Shown: piece after piece, positions 1-9,209 of the stretch
Layout: each line of letters starts with the position of its first letter
Numbering within the stretch: the stretch's first letter is position 1
Assembly (NCBI RefSeq): GCF_000695095.2
Contig: NZ_CP011454.1
Location: 744,001 to 808,000 of the forward strand
From: Gemmatimonas phototrophica
GTDB taxonomy: Bacteria; Gemmatimonadota; Gemmatimonadetes; Gemmatimonadales; Gemmatimonadaceae
Direction of reading: 5' to 3'
DNA: 64,000 bases
Made by a program: the position numbers and the translations under genes
The notes under the pieces: generated by a model
What the model was told of the DNA's origin: nothing
The model's input: only the letters and a program-made list of their open reading frames with translations
The model's database searches: none

Positions 1-1389
1 GGCTTCCACCGCCCCGGAGGCACTGGCGATACGCGAGCGGAACCGCTTGACGTTCTCCGTGACTTCGTTGGCGGCATTGGCACTCTGTTCCGCCAGAGCG
101 CGGACCTCCTGTGCCACCACGGCAAACCCACGTCCGGCGCTGCCGGCGCGTGCCGCCTCAATGGCCGCATTGAGCGCCAGCAGGTTGGTCTGCGTGGCGA
201 TCTCGGAGATGACACTCACGAAGTCGTCAATCACACTCGTGGAGTCGCGCAGTGCCATCATTTCCTGACGCGACGCGGCTACCACTTCCCGTGCGTTGAG
301 CAACGTATCCACGGCCACCTGCACCTGATCGCGGGCGCTGTTCGTGGTCGTGCGGATCTCGCGGCCCACTCGGTCGGTTTCGTCCGCTGCCTCACCAATC
401 GTGGCGCCGGCTTCCGCCAGCTCCTTTACCGTTTCTCCCGCATGCTTGAGCGCAGACAGCTGCACACCAGCGCCGTGCGAAATGTCCATCACGGCCGTGG
501 TGACATGCTGCGATGACGCCGCGGCCGACGAGGCCGACGCGGACAATTCGCTGGCGGCCAGCGTTACCTGATCGGCTTCTTCCTGCACCCGCGACAGCAG
601 GATGCGCAGCCGTTCACGCGCCTGCTGCATGGCATCAATAAGCTCGGCGTATTCCTGGGCCACGCCACCAAAGCGGAGATCAATCTCCGGGTCGCGCAGA
701 TCGCCGGCGCCAATGGCCATCATCTCGTCGCGCAGCTGCACCAGCGGATCGGTCACGGCCCGCGCCGTGGACAACCCGAAAAAGGCGGCTACGCCAAAGG
801 CCAGGGCCACCACCACGGCGAGACTCGCCTCGGCATTGAAGAGGCCGTCCCGCATGGACTCCATGGAGGCGTCCGCCCCGCTGCGTGCGCCTTTGCGCAG
901 GGCCTGCAGTTCGTTCTCGATGGCGTCCATGTCGCGCGTGGTTTGCGCGAGCACGCGGTCGGCGTTGGCCGTTTGCCCCGCCACCTGCCACGCGCGTGTC
1001 ACCGCAATGCGCACTTCGAGGGAGGCCTGCAGTCGTCCGATGTTCTCCAGGTGCCGCCGTTCGCTCGAGTTGAGCGCACCACGGCCCAGGGCATCATTGC
1101 GCAGCTGTTCGGCCTGCGTCACCAACGTGCGATACACCTGTTCGTCGTCGCTGGTGCCGGTGCTGAGGTAGCGCAGCCCGGCGACCAGTTCGCGCAGCAC
1201 GGTGTTGGTGGCGCGTTCAATGAACTCCGACCGGTCGGCCAACGCGCGGACCGTGTTTTCGGCGTCGCGATTACTGCGCGAGAGCCCGTACCAGCCCAGG
1301 AGACCGGCCACGAGCAACAGCGTGATGGAAATCCCGAAGCCCGCAATGAGTCGGGCGCGAATGGTGGTGAGGCGCCAGATACCGCTCAT
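1..1389 (-). CDS. Methyl-accepting chemotaxis protein, 3' end outside the window
   Basis: This is a chemoreceptor that would signal to a CheA/CheW array at the inner membrane. From the ATG at 1389 the protein has a membrane segment at about residues 13-33, a periplasmic or extracytoplasmic region of about 155 residues, a second membrane segment near residues 190-212, a HAMP-like linker and then the cytoplasmic signalling coiled coil. The highly conserved tip is visible as [16 protein letters not shown] followed by [15 protein letters not shown]. The frame is still open at base 1, so the C-terminus is missing. The ATG overlaps the stop of the upstream binding-protein gene by four bases (1386-1389), which fixes the start and implies translational coupling. 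Ligand specificity cannot be read from the sequence, but the coupled binding protein is an obvious partner. Confidence 0.95.
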   Translation of the reverse strand, partial: MSGIWRLTTIRARLIAGFGISITLLLVAGLLGWYGLSRSNRDAENTVRALADRSEFIERATNTVLRELVAGLRYLSTGTSDDEQVYRTLVTQAEQLRNDALGRGALNSSERRHLENIGRLQASLEVRIAVTRAWQVAGQTANADRVLAQTTRDMDAIENELQALRKGARSGADASMESMRDGLFNAEASLAVVVALAFGVAAFFGLSTARAVTDPLVQLRDEMMAIGAGDLRDPEIDLRFGGVAQEYAELIDAMQQARERLRILLSRVQEEADQVTLAASELSASASSAAASSQHVTTAVMDISHGAGVQLSALKHAGETVKELAEAGATIGEAADETDRVGREIRTTTNSARDQVQVAVDTLLNAREVVAASRQEMMALRDSTSVIDDFVSVISEIATQTNLLALNAAIEAARAGSAGRGFAVVAQEVRALAEQSANAANEVTENVKRFRSRIASASGAVEA

Positions 1390-2651
1390 GGCCGACCTCC
1401 CGATCCGCTGGCCGGCCCCGTGGGGGGCTCACCGGGCACCCGGGTAATGACCACCGTGCGTCCCTTGATGTCATGGTTCTTCTCGAAGGCAATGCGGCCC
1501 ACGACGCCATCCACCGACGGCGCCCCGTTGCCAACTTGCTCCAGCGCGAGCCGCAACGCCGCCCGCGTACGCACCCCATTCGCCACGGTGCGCCCAACCA
1601 CGATCGCGGCGTCGTAGGCCAGCGCCGCAAACATGTCGGGGGCGCGGCCAAAACGGGCCTTGTACGCGGGCAGGAAATACTGGGCTTCTTTGCTGGAGGC
1701 CCGGGACTCATCGAAGAAGGCCACGTAGCGCGCACCGGCGGCATCGCCGTCCTCTTTCATGTTCTCCGTGCCATCGCCTCCAATGAAGGGCACCGTGATG
1801 CCTTTGCGGCGCAACGCGCGCATGAGTTCCAGAGCATCAGCGCCGTCACCGGGAAAGAGCAGCACATCGGGGGCGAGCGACGCAATGAGCGCCGCGTAGG
1901 CGTCAAACTCCACGACGCCGGTGAGGTACGGGTCACGCATGACCACCGCGCCCCGCCCCTGTTCGAACGTCTGGGCGAAGGTGGCGGCCCAGTCGCGGCC
2001 GTAGGAATCGTTGCGATACACGATGGCCGCACGGCGGGCACGCAACGTGTCGAGCACCCACTGAGCGGTGTACATCGCGGCGTTGGCGTCCGAGGGCGAT
2101 ACCCGGAAGAACCACGGGCTGATCCCGCTCAGGCGCGGCGACGACGAGGTGGGGGAGATGGCGACCACGCCGTTGGCGCCGTCGTGTTCGGTGTCGGCGT
2201 ACACCGGAATCGCTTCGAGCGTATTGCCGCTTTCGGGGTGTCCCACCACGGCAATCACGGAGGGATCTTCGCGCAGTTGCTGGGCGACCCGCACTGCACT
2301 GTTGGCGGTGGAGTCTGGCAGGCGCACGCGAAACCGCGGGCCACCGCCCTGTTCATTAAGCCGGGCGACCGCGACTTCGACCCCGTGCACCACCTGGATG
2401 TAGTTCGGCGATCCGGGAATGGCACCCACGCCAATCGCGAGCGGGCCGGACATGGCACCGTCGTCTGCCCGCCGACAGCCGGCGCTGGCAAGGGTGAGCG
2501 CCCAGGACGCCAGCAGCGCTAGGGGAACTCGACCGCAGTGGGGACGGCGCGCTACCGCGGCGAAGGGCGTCGGGGGCCCGGAGGGGCGGGAAGGTGGCAC
2601 GGAGGATTTCACACCGAAAAGACGATCCGGACGGCCCCCCGGAAACGGCAT
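1386..2651 (-). CDS. Branched-chain amino-acid-type periplasmic binding lipoprotein (Peripla_BP_6 family)
   Basis: A 421-residue type-I periplasmic binding protein of the LivJ/Peripla_BP_6 fold. The N-terminus is a lipoprotein signal ending in the lipobox LASAGC near residue 60, so the mature protein should be membrane-anchored. The family is visible in [23 protein letters not shown], the [17 protein letters not shown] region and [11 protein letters not shown]. The start at 2651 leaves an unusually long, Pro/Arg-rich stretch before the signal core, but it has a GGAGA ribosome site about 5 bases upstream, so I keep it. No ABC permease or ATPase lies nearby. Instead its stop overlaps the start of a chemoreceptor, which suggests a sensory role rather than transport. 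The ligand is unknown. Confidence 0.88.
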   Translation of the reverse strand: MPFPGGRPDRLFGVKSSVPPSRPSGPPTPFAAVARRPHCGRVPLALLASWALTLASAGCRRADDGAMSGPLAIGVGAIPGSPNYIQVVHGVEVAVARLNEQGGGPRFRVRLPDSTANSAVRVAQQLREDPSVIAVVGHPESGNTLEAIPVYADTEHDGANGVVAISPTSSSPRLSGISPWFFRVSPSDANAAMYTAQWVLDTLRARRAAIVYRNDSYGRDWAATFAQTFEQGRGAVVMRDPYLTGVVEFDAYAALIASLAPDVLLFPGDGADALELMRALRRKGITVPFIGGDGTENMKEDGDAAGARYVAFFDESRASSKEAQYFLPAYKARFGRAPDMFAALAYDAAIVVGRTVANGVRTRAALRLALEQVGNGAPSVDGVVGRIAFEKNHDIKGRTVVITRVPGEPPTGPASGSGGRP

Positions 2652-2915
2652 ATAAATCTCCGATTTTTAGCCGTTTTCGACCGGTTCATTAGGACCGCTT
2701 TCGGACTGAAAAACCCTCTAAAAATTGTTTAGAAAGTTATGGACTCAAGAAAAGTCTGACAAACCCCGAAAAGACTCAAAGAATTGCTTGCGAGGTTTTG
2801 AAACCACGGTTTAGCTTCGCTTCAGTAGTCCCACCACCCCTCCCTTTGCCTCGTGCCCGGTTCCTCAAAAACCGCGCACGGGGTGAAGGGATCCCACACT
2901 CCCTCAGGAACCGGC
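2652..2915. promoter_or_regulatory. Divergent intergenic region with an AT-rich promoter tract
   Basis: About 264 bases separate the leftward binding-protein gene from the rightward oxidase operon. Bases 2660-2820 are much richer in A and T than the surrounding coding DNA, with several A-tracts, and must hold the promoters for both directions. I could not find a convincing -35/-10 pair: TTGCTT at 2784 is 20 bases from TTTAGC at 2810, which is too long for a standard sigma-70 spacer. The imperfectly repeated word GACTCAAAG / GACTCAAGA (2743 and 2773) may be a regulator site. Confidence 0.4.
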
Positions 2916-4232
2916 ATGGTTGGCACGTTCCGCCCGCGGCGAATGGCTTCCGCTGCGCTGCTGGGCGCTCTGGCCCTCGGGCTCGCAGCCTGCGGCGGCG
3001 AGTATCCGAATTCGACGTTCAATCACAACACCGACTTCAACGCGGACATCGACGCGTTGTGGGACAAGCTCCTGTTCTGGGGCACGATTGTCTTTGTCGG
3101 CGTTGAGGCTGCTCTCGTCTACACGATTTTCCGTTTCCGTCGTCGCCCTGGTGCGCCGACGCCCAAGCAGGTGCATGGGAACACGGTGCTGGAGATCACC
3201 TGGACGGCCATTCCCGCCGTCATCCTGATCTTCATCGCCATCCCCACCGTCCGCACGATCTTCAAGACACAGGCGAAGGCCGCTCCGGACGCATTGCAGG
3301 TCGAAGTCATCGGCCATCAGTGGTGGTGGGAGTTCAAGTATCCCCAGCTGGGCATCACGACGGCCAACGAGCTGTATCTGCCCAATGGGCGGACGGTGAA
3401 CTTCCAGCTCAAGACGATCGACGTGCTGCACTCCTTCTGGATTCCCCAGATGGGCGGCAAGCGCGATTTGATCTCGAACCGCACCAACTACCTCTGGTTC
3501 ACGCCGAACAAGGACCTGCCGTCGTCGGCGTGGAACGGGTTCTGTGCCGAGTTCTGCGGCCCGTCGCACGCGAACATGAAGTTCCGCGTGTACACGGTGA
3601 CGCCGCAGGAATTCGACCAGTGGTCGGCGCACCAGAAGCAGAACGCGATCTTCCCGACAGTGGCAGCGGCACCGGCACCGGCTGCCGTGGCTCCGGTCCC
3701 GTCGGGAACGGGTGCGACCCCGGTGTTGCTCGCCTCCGTGCAGGGCGCGCAGCCGGTGGCGGCCGATTCGGCCGCTCCCGCCGCGGCTCCTGTCCCGGTG
3801 TGGGCATTCCCCCGCGAGAAGTTGGAGTCGGAATTCAAGTACACCATTCCGACGGCCAAAATTCCGGTCTCGGTCACCTTCGATGAGTCGCTGCTGGCCA
3901 AGGGCGACGCCGAGAAGGGGCGTCAGCTGTACAGCAAGTCGACCTGCATCGGCTGCCATGCCATTGGTGGCACGCCGTTCAACATGGCGAACGTGGGCCC
4001 GAATCTGACGCATGTCGGGACGCGCTACACGATTGCTGGTGGTCTCTACCCGAACGACGCGAAACATCTCGCCTACTGGATCAAGAACGCTCCGGCGCTC
4101 AAGCCGGGCAGCCTCATGCCCACGCTCGGCAAGGGGCTGACCGATCCGAAGACGAAGATGGTCGTGACGATGGGCGGTCTTACCGACGCCGACATCGCGG
4201 ACATCGTGGCGTACCTGCAGGCGCTCAAGTAA
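2916..4232 (+). CDS. ctaC: Cytochrome c oxidase subunit II fused to a C-terminal cytochrome c domain (caa3 type)
   Basis: Subunit II carries the binuclear CuA centre that receives electrons and passes them to subunit I. The 438-residue protein begins with a lipoprotein signal (lipobox LGLAAC), followed by two transmembrane helices (about residues 47-70 and 92-112). The CuA ligands are all present: His172, Cys210, Cys214, His218 and Met221 in CAEFCGPSHANM. After an Ala/Pro-rich linker comes a class I cytochrome c with CIGCH at residue 344 and the axial Met401 in SLMPTL. This fusion defines the caa3 subtype, which carries its own electron donor. The ATG at 2916 is preceded by CAGGAA at a proper distance and is preferred to the in-frame ATG at 2853. 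First gene of the ctaCDEF operon. Confidence 0.96.
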   Translation: MVGTFRPRRMASAALLGALALGLAACGGEYPNSTFNHNTDFNADIDALWDKLLFWGTIVFVGVEAALVYTIFRFRRRPGAPTPKQVHGNTVLEITWTAIPAVILIFIAIPTVRTIFKTQAKAAPDALQVEVIGHQWWWEFKYPQLGITTANELYLPNGRTVNFQLKTIDVLHSFWIPQMGGKRDLISNRTNYLWFTPNKDLPSSAWNGFCAEFCGPSHANMKFRVYTVTPQEFDQWSAHQKQNAIFPTVAAAPAPAAVAPVPSGTGATPVLLASVQGAQPVAADSAAPAAAPVPVWAFPREKLESEFKYTIPTAKIPVSVTFDESLLAKGDAEKGRQLYSKSTCIGCHAIGGTPFNMANVGPNLTHVGTRYTIAGGLYPNDAKHLAYWIKNAPALKPGSLMPTLGKGLTDPKTKMVVTMGGLTDADIADIVAYLQALK

Positions 4233-4272
4233 GACGCCGTCACCGACTCACGCTTACCTGACTCTCGACACG

Positions 4273-6156
4273 ATGGCTACCATCGCTGCTGCGCCCCCAT
4301 ACACCCAGGCCAAGGCCGCACCCGTTGATACCGGGTTGTGGTCCTGGCTCACGACGGTGGACCACAAGCGCATCGGGGCGCTCTATCTCATTACGGGGTT
4401 GTTCTTCTTCGTCGTCGGTGGCCTCGAGGCCGCCGTCATTCGTGCACAGCTGGCGGTTCCGAACGGCACGCTCGTGTCGGCGGACATGTACAACCAGCTG
4501 TTCACGATGCACGGCACGACGATGATCTTCCTCGCCGTCATGCCGCTCTCCGCGGCCTTCTTCAACTTCCTCATCCCCCTGCAGGTCGGGGCTCGTGACG
4601 TCGCCTTTCCACGACTGAACGCGTTCTCCTACTGGATCTACCTGCTGGGCGGCATCTTCATCACGGTGCCGATCTTCTTCTCGGTGGCACCGGACGGCGG
4701 CTGGTTTGGCTACGCGCCGCTCAGCACCAAGGCGTACTCGCCGCAGATCAACATGGATTTCTGGGTCATCGGCCTGCAGATCCTGGGTATCTCGTCGCTG
4801 GCCGCCGGCTTCAACTTCATCACCACGATCATCAACATGCGGGCGCCCGGCATGTCGCTCATGCGCATGCCGATCTTCACGTGGATGTCGTTCGTGGTGC
4901 AGTTCCTGGTGGTGCTGGCCTTCCCCGTCATCACCATCGCGCTCGTGTTCCTGCAGTTCGACCGCTTCTTCGGTACGAACTTCTACACGGTCGCCAAGGG
5001 CGCCGACCCGTTGCTCTGGCAGCACCTGTTCTGGGTGTTCGGCCACCCCGAGGTGTACATCCTCATTCTGCCGGCCTTCGGTCTCGTCTCCGAAGTGCTG
5101 CCCACGTTCTCGCGCAAGCCGCTCTTCGGTTACCCGGTCATGGTGTACTCGGGTATCCTCATCGGCTTCCTCGGCTTCGGCGTCTGGGCGCACCATATGT
5201 TCTCGGTGGGCATGGGGCCCATTGCCGACTCGGTCTTCTCGCTCGCGACGATGCTCATCGCGATCCCGACCGGCGTGAAGATCTTCAACTGGATGGCCAC
5301 CATGTGGGGCGGTCAGATCCGCTTCACCGTCGCCATGAAGTTCGCCGTCGCGCTCGTCGCGCTGTTCACGGTGGGTGGTATCTCGGGCGTCATGCACTCC
5401 TCGCCCCCGGCCGACCTGCAGCAGACCGACACCTACTTCATCGTCGCGCACTTCCACTACGTGCTCTACGGCGGTTCGGTGTTCGGCATCTTCGCCGGCA
5501 CGTACTACTACTTCCCGAAGATCACGGGCCGCTTCCTTTCGGAGAAGCTCGGCAACTGGCACTTCTGGATCTCGCTCATCGGCATGAACCTCACGTTCTT
5601 CCCGATGCACTTCAGCGGGCTCCTCGGCATGCCGCGCCGCTACTACCAGTACGACGCGGGGCAGGGCTTCGAGATCTTCAACCTGATGTCCACCGTCGGC
5701 ACGCTGATCCTCATGATCGGTACGCTCTTCGGGCTCATCAACATCTGGAAGAGCTGGAAGGGTGGTGAGATGGCGTCGAGCAACCCCTGGGGTGCCGCCA
5801 CCATCGAATGGTCCATTCCGTCGCCGCCGCCCGACTACAACTTTGCGGAGCTGCCGCAGATCAAGTCGCGCTATCCCATGTGGAATACGAAGGAAGGCGC
5901 GGAGCTGGTGCACGAAACCACGTACGAAGAGGAGAAGGGGCGTCACATCCCCACGTCGCAGGAGTTGGGCATCACCATGCCGAATCCTTCGATCTGGCCC
6001 CTGATCACTGCGGCCGGCATCATCACGATGTTCTGCGGCCTGCTCTTCCTGGAAAAGAGCACGACCACTGGCGTTGCGATCATGCTGATCGGCACGCTCT
6101 GGTGGGTGGGCTCACTCTACAAGTGGCTGCTGACGCCGCTCGAGGACCATCACTGA
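4273..6156 (+). CDS. ctaD: Cytochrome c oxidase subunit I (aa3 type)
   Basis: The catalytic subunit, holding low-spin heme a and the heme a3-CuB site where oxygen is reduced to water with proton pumping. The protein has 627 residues and at least 12 membrane helices. The low-spin heme ligand is His80 (MHGTTMIF). CuB ligands are His258 in GHPEVYI and His307/His308 in AHHMF. The remaining heme ligands are His393 and His395 in AHFHYVLYGG. The Glu of HPEV is the D-channel residue typical of the A1 class. An approximately 110-residue C-terminal extension follows helix 12 and ends with two further hydrophobic segments, as in some caa3 enzymes. It begins 40 bases after ctaC and ends one base before ctaE. 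No strong ribosome site precedes the ATG. Confidence 0.97.
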   Translation: MATIAAAPPYTQAKAAPVDTGLWSWLTTVDHKRIGALYLITGLFFFVVGGLEAAVIRAQLAVPNGTLVSADMYNQLFTMHGTTMIFLAVMPLSAAFFNFLIPLQVGARDVAFPRLNAFSYWIYLLGGIFITVPIFFSVAPDGGWFGYAPLSTKAYSPQINMDFWVIGLQILGISSLAAGFNFITTIINMRAPGMSLMRMPIFTWMSFVVQFLVVLAFPVITIALVFLQFDRFFGTNFYTVAKGADPLLWQHLFWVFGHPEVYILILPAFGLVSEVLPTFSRKPLFGYPVMVYSGILIGFLGFGVWAHHMFSVGMGPIADSVFSLATMLIAIPTGVKIFNWMATMWGGQIRFTVAMKFAVALVALFTVGGISGVMHSSPPADLQQTDTYFIVAHFHYVLYGGSVFGIFAGTYYYFPKITGRFLSEKLGNWHFWISLIGMNLTFFPMHFSGLLGMPRRYYQYDAGQGFEIFNLMSTVGTLILMIGTLFGLINIWKSWKGGEMASSNPWGAATIEWSIPSPPPDYNFAELPQIKSRYPMWNTKEGAELVHETTYEEEKGRHIPTSQELGITMPNPSIWPLITAAGIITMFCGLLFLEKSTTTGVAIMLIGTLWWVGSLYKWLLTPLEDHH

Positions 6157-6157
6157 G

Positions 6158-6847
6158 ATGAGTGCCACTACTGTTTCCGCTTCCCACGGGGATGGCCACG
6201 CGCACGCGGGCGGCCATCACACCTCGCTGGGGCTCGACAACCGCAAGATCGCCATCTGGGCCTTCATTGGCTCAGAATGCATGCTCTTCGCCTCGCTGAT
6301 CTCCACGTACCTCATCTACAAGGGACGCAGCCCGCAGGGGCCCTTCCCGCATGAGCCGTGGACCAATCCGGCGACCGGCGAAGTCATGAAGCCGATCCTC
6401 GACATCCCGGTCACCTCGGCGTCCACCTTCGTGCTGCTGATGTCGTCGGTGGCCATGGTAATGGCGCTGAACGCCGTGCAGACGAAGCACGAGCCCAAGG
6501 TCTCCACGTGGGACAAGATCAAGGGCTCGTCCAAGCTGTGGCTGTGGATGACTGCCGGCCTCGGCACGGTGTTCCTTGGCTTCCAGGCGTACGAGTTCAC
6601 GTCGTTCATCAACGAAGGGCTGACCATCCGCACGAACCTGTTCGGGTCCAGCTTCTTCACGCTCACCGGCTTCCACGGCGCGCACGTGACGGTGGGTGTG
6701 CTGTGGCTCTTCACGCTGCTGGCCATTGACTACAAGCGCGGGTTGCAGCCCAAGGATGCCCTGCTGGTGGACATCGCGGCGCTGTACTGGCACTTCGTTG
6801 ACGTGGTCTGGATCGTGATTTTCCCGCTCATTTACCTGATCAAGTGA
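6158..6847 (+). CDS. ctaE: Cytochrome c oxidase subunit III
   Basis: Subunit III is a membrane protein that stabilises the oxidase core and binds lipid. The 229-residue protein starts with a His-rich segment (SHGDGHAHAGGHH), followed by five to six hydrophobic helices. The family signature is seen in FHGAHVTVGVLWL and in the C-terminal ALYWHFVDVVWIVIFPLIYL. Its ATG lies one base after the ctaD stop, so the two are almost certainly co-translated. The short five-helix form is the usual one in caa3 operons. Confidence 0.96.
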   Translation: MSATTVSASHGDGHAHAGGHHTSLGLDNRKIAIWAFIGSECMLFASLISTYLIYKGRSPQGPFPHEPWTNPATGEVMKPILDIPVTSASTFVLLMSSVAMVMALNAVQTKHEPKVSTWDKIKGSSKLWLWMTAGLGTVFLGFQAYEFTSFINEGLTIRTNLFGSSFFTLTGFHGAHVTVGVLWLFTLLAIDYKRGLQPKDALLVDIAALYWHFVDVVWIVIFPLIYLIK

Positions 6848-6854
6848 GGCGCTG

Positions 6855-7178
6855 ATGTCCGGACATTCCGAAGCTCACGCGCACCCCTCGGTCGGCACGT
6901 ACGGCAAGATCGCCCTGATCCTCACGATCATCACGGTCTTTGAGGTCTCGGCGTACTACATCCCGGCGTGGGAATCGAGCGCGATCTACGTGCCCAGCAT
7001 GTTGAGCATGTCGGCGGTGAAGTTCTTCCTGGTTGTCGCCTACTACATGCACCTCAAATACGATCACAAGCTGTTCCGGGCGCTGTTCACCGGACCGTTT
7101 CTGGTCGCCGGCCTCACGCTGATCGGCTTGCTGTTCCTGTTCAGCAAGCTGGTCATCCGGTTGGGGCTGCTGAGCTAA
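6855..7178 (+). CDS. ctaF: Cytochrome c oxidase subunit IV, prokaryotic type
   Basis: A 107-residue small subunit of the bacterial oxidase. It has three predicted membrane helices: IALILTIITVFEVSAYYI, the segment around SAVKFFLVVAYYMHLKYD, and LVAGLTLIGLLFLFSKLVI. The VAYYMHLKYD motif is typical of the COX4_pro family. It starts seven bases after ctaE. The hairpin-rich family 3 repeat immediately downstream (7200-7376) may end the transcript. Confidence 0.93.
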   Translation: MSGHSEAHAHPSVGTYGKIALILTIITVFEVSAYYIPAWESSAIYVPSMLSMSAVKFFLVVAYYMHLKYDHKLFRALFTGPFLVAGLTLIGLLFLFSKLVIRLGLLS

Positions 7179-7196
7179 ACAGCTCGTCGAACGTTT

Positions 7197-7378
7197 GACC
7201 CGGAACCCGAACGCGCGATTCAGAACTGATCAGTTCTGGGTCATGAGTTCGGGTTTTGAGTTTTGGGTTGGACTGCGGTTCAACCGTCGACCCGAAACTC
7301 GAACCCAGAACCCAGAACCCAAAACTGATCAGTTCCGGGTTGTGAGTTCGGGTGTTGAGTTTTGAGTTGCTCATCCGT
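7197..7378. repeat. Intergenic repeat family 3, two tandem hairpins centred on TGATCA
   Basis: Two successive imperfect palindromes, each centred on AACTGATCAGTT (about 7227-7238 and 7325-7336). The arms are degenerate runs of AACCCAGA / CCCGAACTC on one side and their complements on the other. The spacing and position after ctaF suggest a role as a transcript end or a stable 3' hairpin, but there is no clean U-run. Related copies lie near 40.6, 47.0, 61.2 and, in modified form, 62.25 kb. Confidence 0.7.
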
Positions 7379-7398
7379 TGCCTGATTAGATTTCGCCT

Positions 7399-8304
7399 AT
7401 GTATCTGCTTCATCCTGTCGCCCGCCTGTCGCTTACGGAGTTCTCGGTCCACCCGAGCACAACGATTGGCATTGCCCTCTTTGCCGCGGCGTATATCTGG
7501 CGCGCGAAACAGGGGCCCAGTGCGGCGGACCGGTTCCCCGTTGGTGTGACCGCCGACAGCGCGGACGCCAATCAGCTGGACGCTGCGGCGGCGCCAGCGG
7601 GGCCAACGCCCATGCAACGGCTTGCCTACTTCTCGTCGCTGGTGCTGCTGTTCTTTACGCTGAACGGGCCGCTGCACGACCTGAGCGATTTCTATCTGTT
7701 CAGCGGGCACATGGTGCAGCACCTCATTCTCACGCTGGTCGTGCCGCCGCTCATGATTGCCGGTACGCCGGGATGGATGCTGCGTCCCATGTTGCGCCGC
7801 GCCGCGCTGTTCCCGGTGGCGCGCAAGCTCACCAGCACGGCGTCGAGTTTCGTGATCTTCAACGTGGTGCTGGCCTTGTGGCATTTGCCGCCCATGTACA
7901 ATCTCGCGCTGGCCAACCACGGCGTGCACATCCTGCAGCACCTCATGTTCATCGCGGCGTCGGTGCTCATGTGGTGGCCGCTCATGTCGCCGCTGCCGGA
8001 ATTGCCGCGGGCCGCCTATCCGGCGCAGATGCTGTACTGCTTCCTCATGGTCATCCCCATGTCGATCATTTCGATCTACATCGCCATGGCGGATTCCCTC
8101 TTGTATCCCGCGTATGCGGTGGCGCCGCGTATTCTGGGCATCACGCCATTGCAGGATCAGCAGTACGGTGGGCTGATCATGTGGATCCCGGGCGGCGTGT
8201 TCTTCTATGCGGTCATGACCGTGGTGTTCTTCAAGTGGTCGGCCCGCGGGGAAGATTCCGAAGAAAGTGCGCAGGTGGGGTGGGTGCCGCGGACGCAGCC
8301 ATGA
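7399..8304 (+). CDS. ctaG: Cytochrome c oxidase assembly factor CtaG (caa3_CtaG family)
   Basis: A 301-residue polytopic membrane protein required for assembly of active caa3 oxidase, probably acting in copper or cofactor delivery. About seven hydrophobic segments can be seen. Family hallmarks are LHDLSDFYLFSGHMVQH and the following LVVPPLMIAGTPGWML, plus a His-containing segment around LANHGVHILQHLMFIA. This is the Bacillus-type CtaG, unrelated to the mitochondrial Cox11-type protein of the same name. It lies downstream of ctaCDEF and its stop overlaps the next gene's ATG (8301-8304), so translation of the two is coupled. Confidence 0.93.
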   Translation: MYLLHPVARLSLTEFSVHPSTTIGIALFAAAYIWRAKQGPSAADRFPVGVTADSADANQLDAAAAPAGPTPMQRLAYFSSLVLLFFTLNGPLHDLSDFYLFSGHMVQHLILTLVVPPLMIAGTPGWMLRPMLRRAALFPVARKLTSTASSFVIFNVVLALWHLPPMYNLALANHGVHILQHLMFIAASVLMWWPLMSPLPELPRAAYPAQMLYCFLMVIPMSIISIYIAMADSLLYPAYAVAPRILGITPLQDQQYGGLIMWIPGGVFFYAVMTVVFFKWSARGEDSEESAQVGWVPRTQP

Positions 8305-9209
8305 AGCGTCCGGTGAAGGGCAAGACCAGTGGTCGTGGGGGCAAGCCGCTCCGTCGCGGCGCCAAAGCCAACGCCGCTCAGGACGCGGCCGAGGAACCGC
8401 GCGAGGTACGGGCCGGCACGCAGGCGGGCTACCACGCTCCCACCCGCGCGGCCCATCGCAAAGGTCTCTCCAAAAAGCTGGTCGAGAAGGAGCGCGAAGA
8501 AGCCCCCGCGCGCGAGCAGCGGGAGCGGGAACAGCGCGAGTACGAACGTCGGCAACGCGAGATGCGCGAGCAGGAGCGGCGCGACCAGGAACTGCGGGAC
8601 CAGCCGAAGCGGGAGCCTGCACCGCGCGCGCGCGGGGCGAGCATCGCACCGCGTGGGTCATCCACTCAAGGCGCCCGGCGGAATGGCCCCCTGAGCACGT
8701 CTGCGGCCGGCAAGGGGGCGCCACACACCAAGGCGCCGCACGCCAGGACGCCAGACGCCAGGACGCCAGACGCCAGGACGCCGCACACCAAGACGCCAAA
8801 CGCCAAGACGCCGCGCCCGAAAGCACCGAGTGCGGCGCCGGTGGTTCGCCCGCCAGTGCCTGCCGACGTGCCCAGCGCGCCTGACAGCGGACTCACGGTG
8901 CGCGTCTCGCGCATTCTCAACGTGCCCGCCAGCGCCGTGTTTCGCGCGGTCAACGATCCCGACAAACGTAGGTGGGCGCCCACGCAGCTCTTTCGCATCG
9001 TGAGCGTCCTCGCGCCGCGATTCATTCGACTGGCCTTCCCCGACGGCACCCTCGTGGCCATGTCCGTCGCCCGGCAAGGGAACGCCCGCTGCACGGTGAG
9101 CCTCGAACTCACCAAACTGCCCGTTGGCACCGACGAGCGCATGGTGAAGGCCACGTGGGACGAAGCCCTGTCGGGACTCCAGGAACAGCTGGACGCCAGC
9201 TGGGACTGA
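8301..9209 (+). CDS. Basic, repeat-containing protein with C-terminal START-like (SRPBCC) domain
   Basis: A 302-residue protein in two unlike halves. Residues 1-190 are low-complexity and highly charged: a Glu/Arg-rich probable helix (KEREEAPAREQREREQ) followed by Pro/Thr/Ala/Lys-rich DNA-encoded minisatellite repeats of DARTP/HTKTP type. Residues 200-302 resemble the SRPBCC fold: VSRILNVPASAVFRAVNDP at the start and a C-terminal helix WDEALSGLQEQLDAS. SRPBCC domains bind hydrophobic ligands or act as co-chaperones; no specific ligand is implied here. No signal peptide or membrane segment is visible, so it is probably cytoplasmic. The ATGA overlap with ctaG hints at a role linked to oxidase assembly, but that is inference. 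Confidence 0.8.
   Translation: MKRPVKGKTSGRGGKPLRRGAKANAAQDAAEEPREVRAGTQAGYHAPTRAAHRKGLSKKLVEKEREEAPAREQREREQREYERRQREMREQERRDQELRDQPKREPAPRARGASIAPRGSSTQGARRNGPLSTSAAGKGAPHTKAPHARTPDARTPDARTPHTKTPNAKTPRPKAPSAAPVVRPPVPADVPSAPDSGLTVRVSRILNVPASAVFRAVNDPDKRRWAPTQLFRIVSVLAPRFIRLAFPDGTLVAMSVARQGNARCTVSLELTKLPVGTDERMVKATWDEALSGLQEQLDASWD
8736..8821 (+). repeat. In-frame minisatellite inside the START-like protein gene
   Basis: Five to six imperfect copies of a 15-base unit resembling GACGCCAGACGCCAG, each encoding a pentapeptide of the form (A/T)(R/K)TP(D/H/N). The three-codon-multiple unit length means copy-number change would not shift the frame. It lies in the disordered linker before the SRPBCC domain. 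Confidence 0.8.

Noticed and set aside
2784-2815. Sigma-70 promoter TTGCTT / TTTAGC for ctaC
   Set aside because: The 20-base spacer is too long and the -10 is poor.
4240-5946. Long minus-strand open frame across ctaD
   Set aside because: It is the antisense shadow of a highly conserved oxidase gene; its product is a low-complexity Arg/Glu/Asp-rich string with no domain.
7153-8826. 557-codon minus-strand frame over ctaG
   Set aside because: It is antisense to a membrane protein with clear family motifs and runs through an intergenic repeat; no protein-like features.
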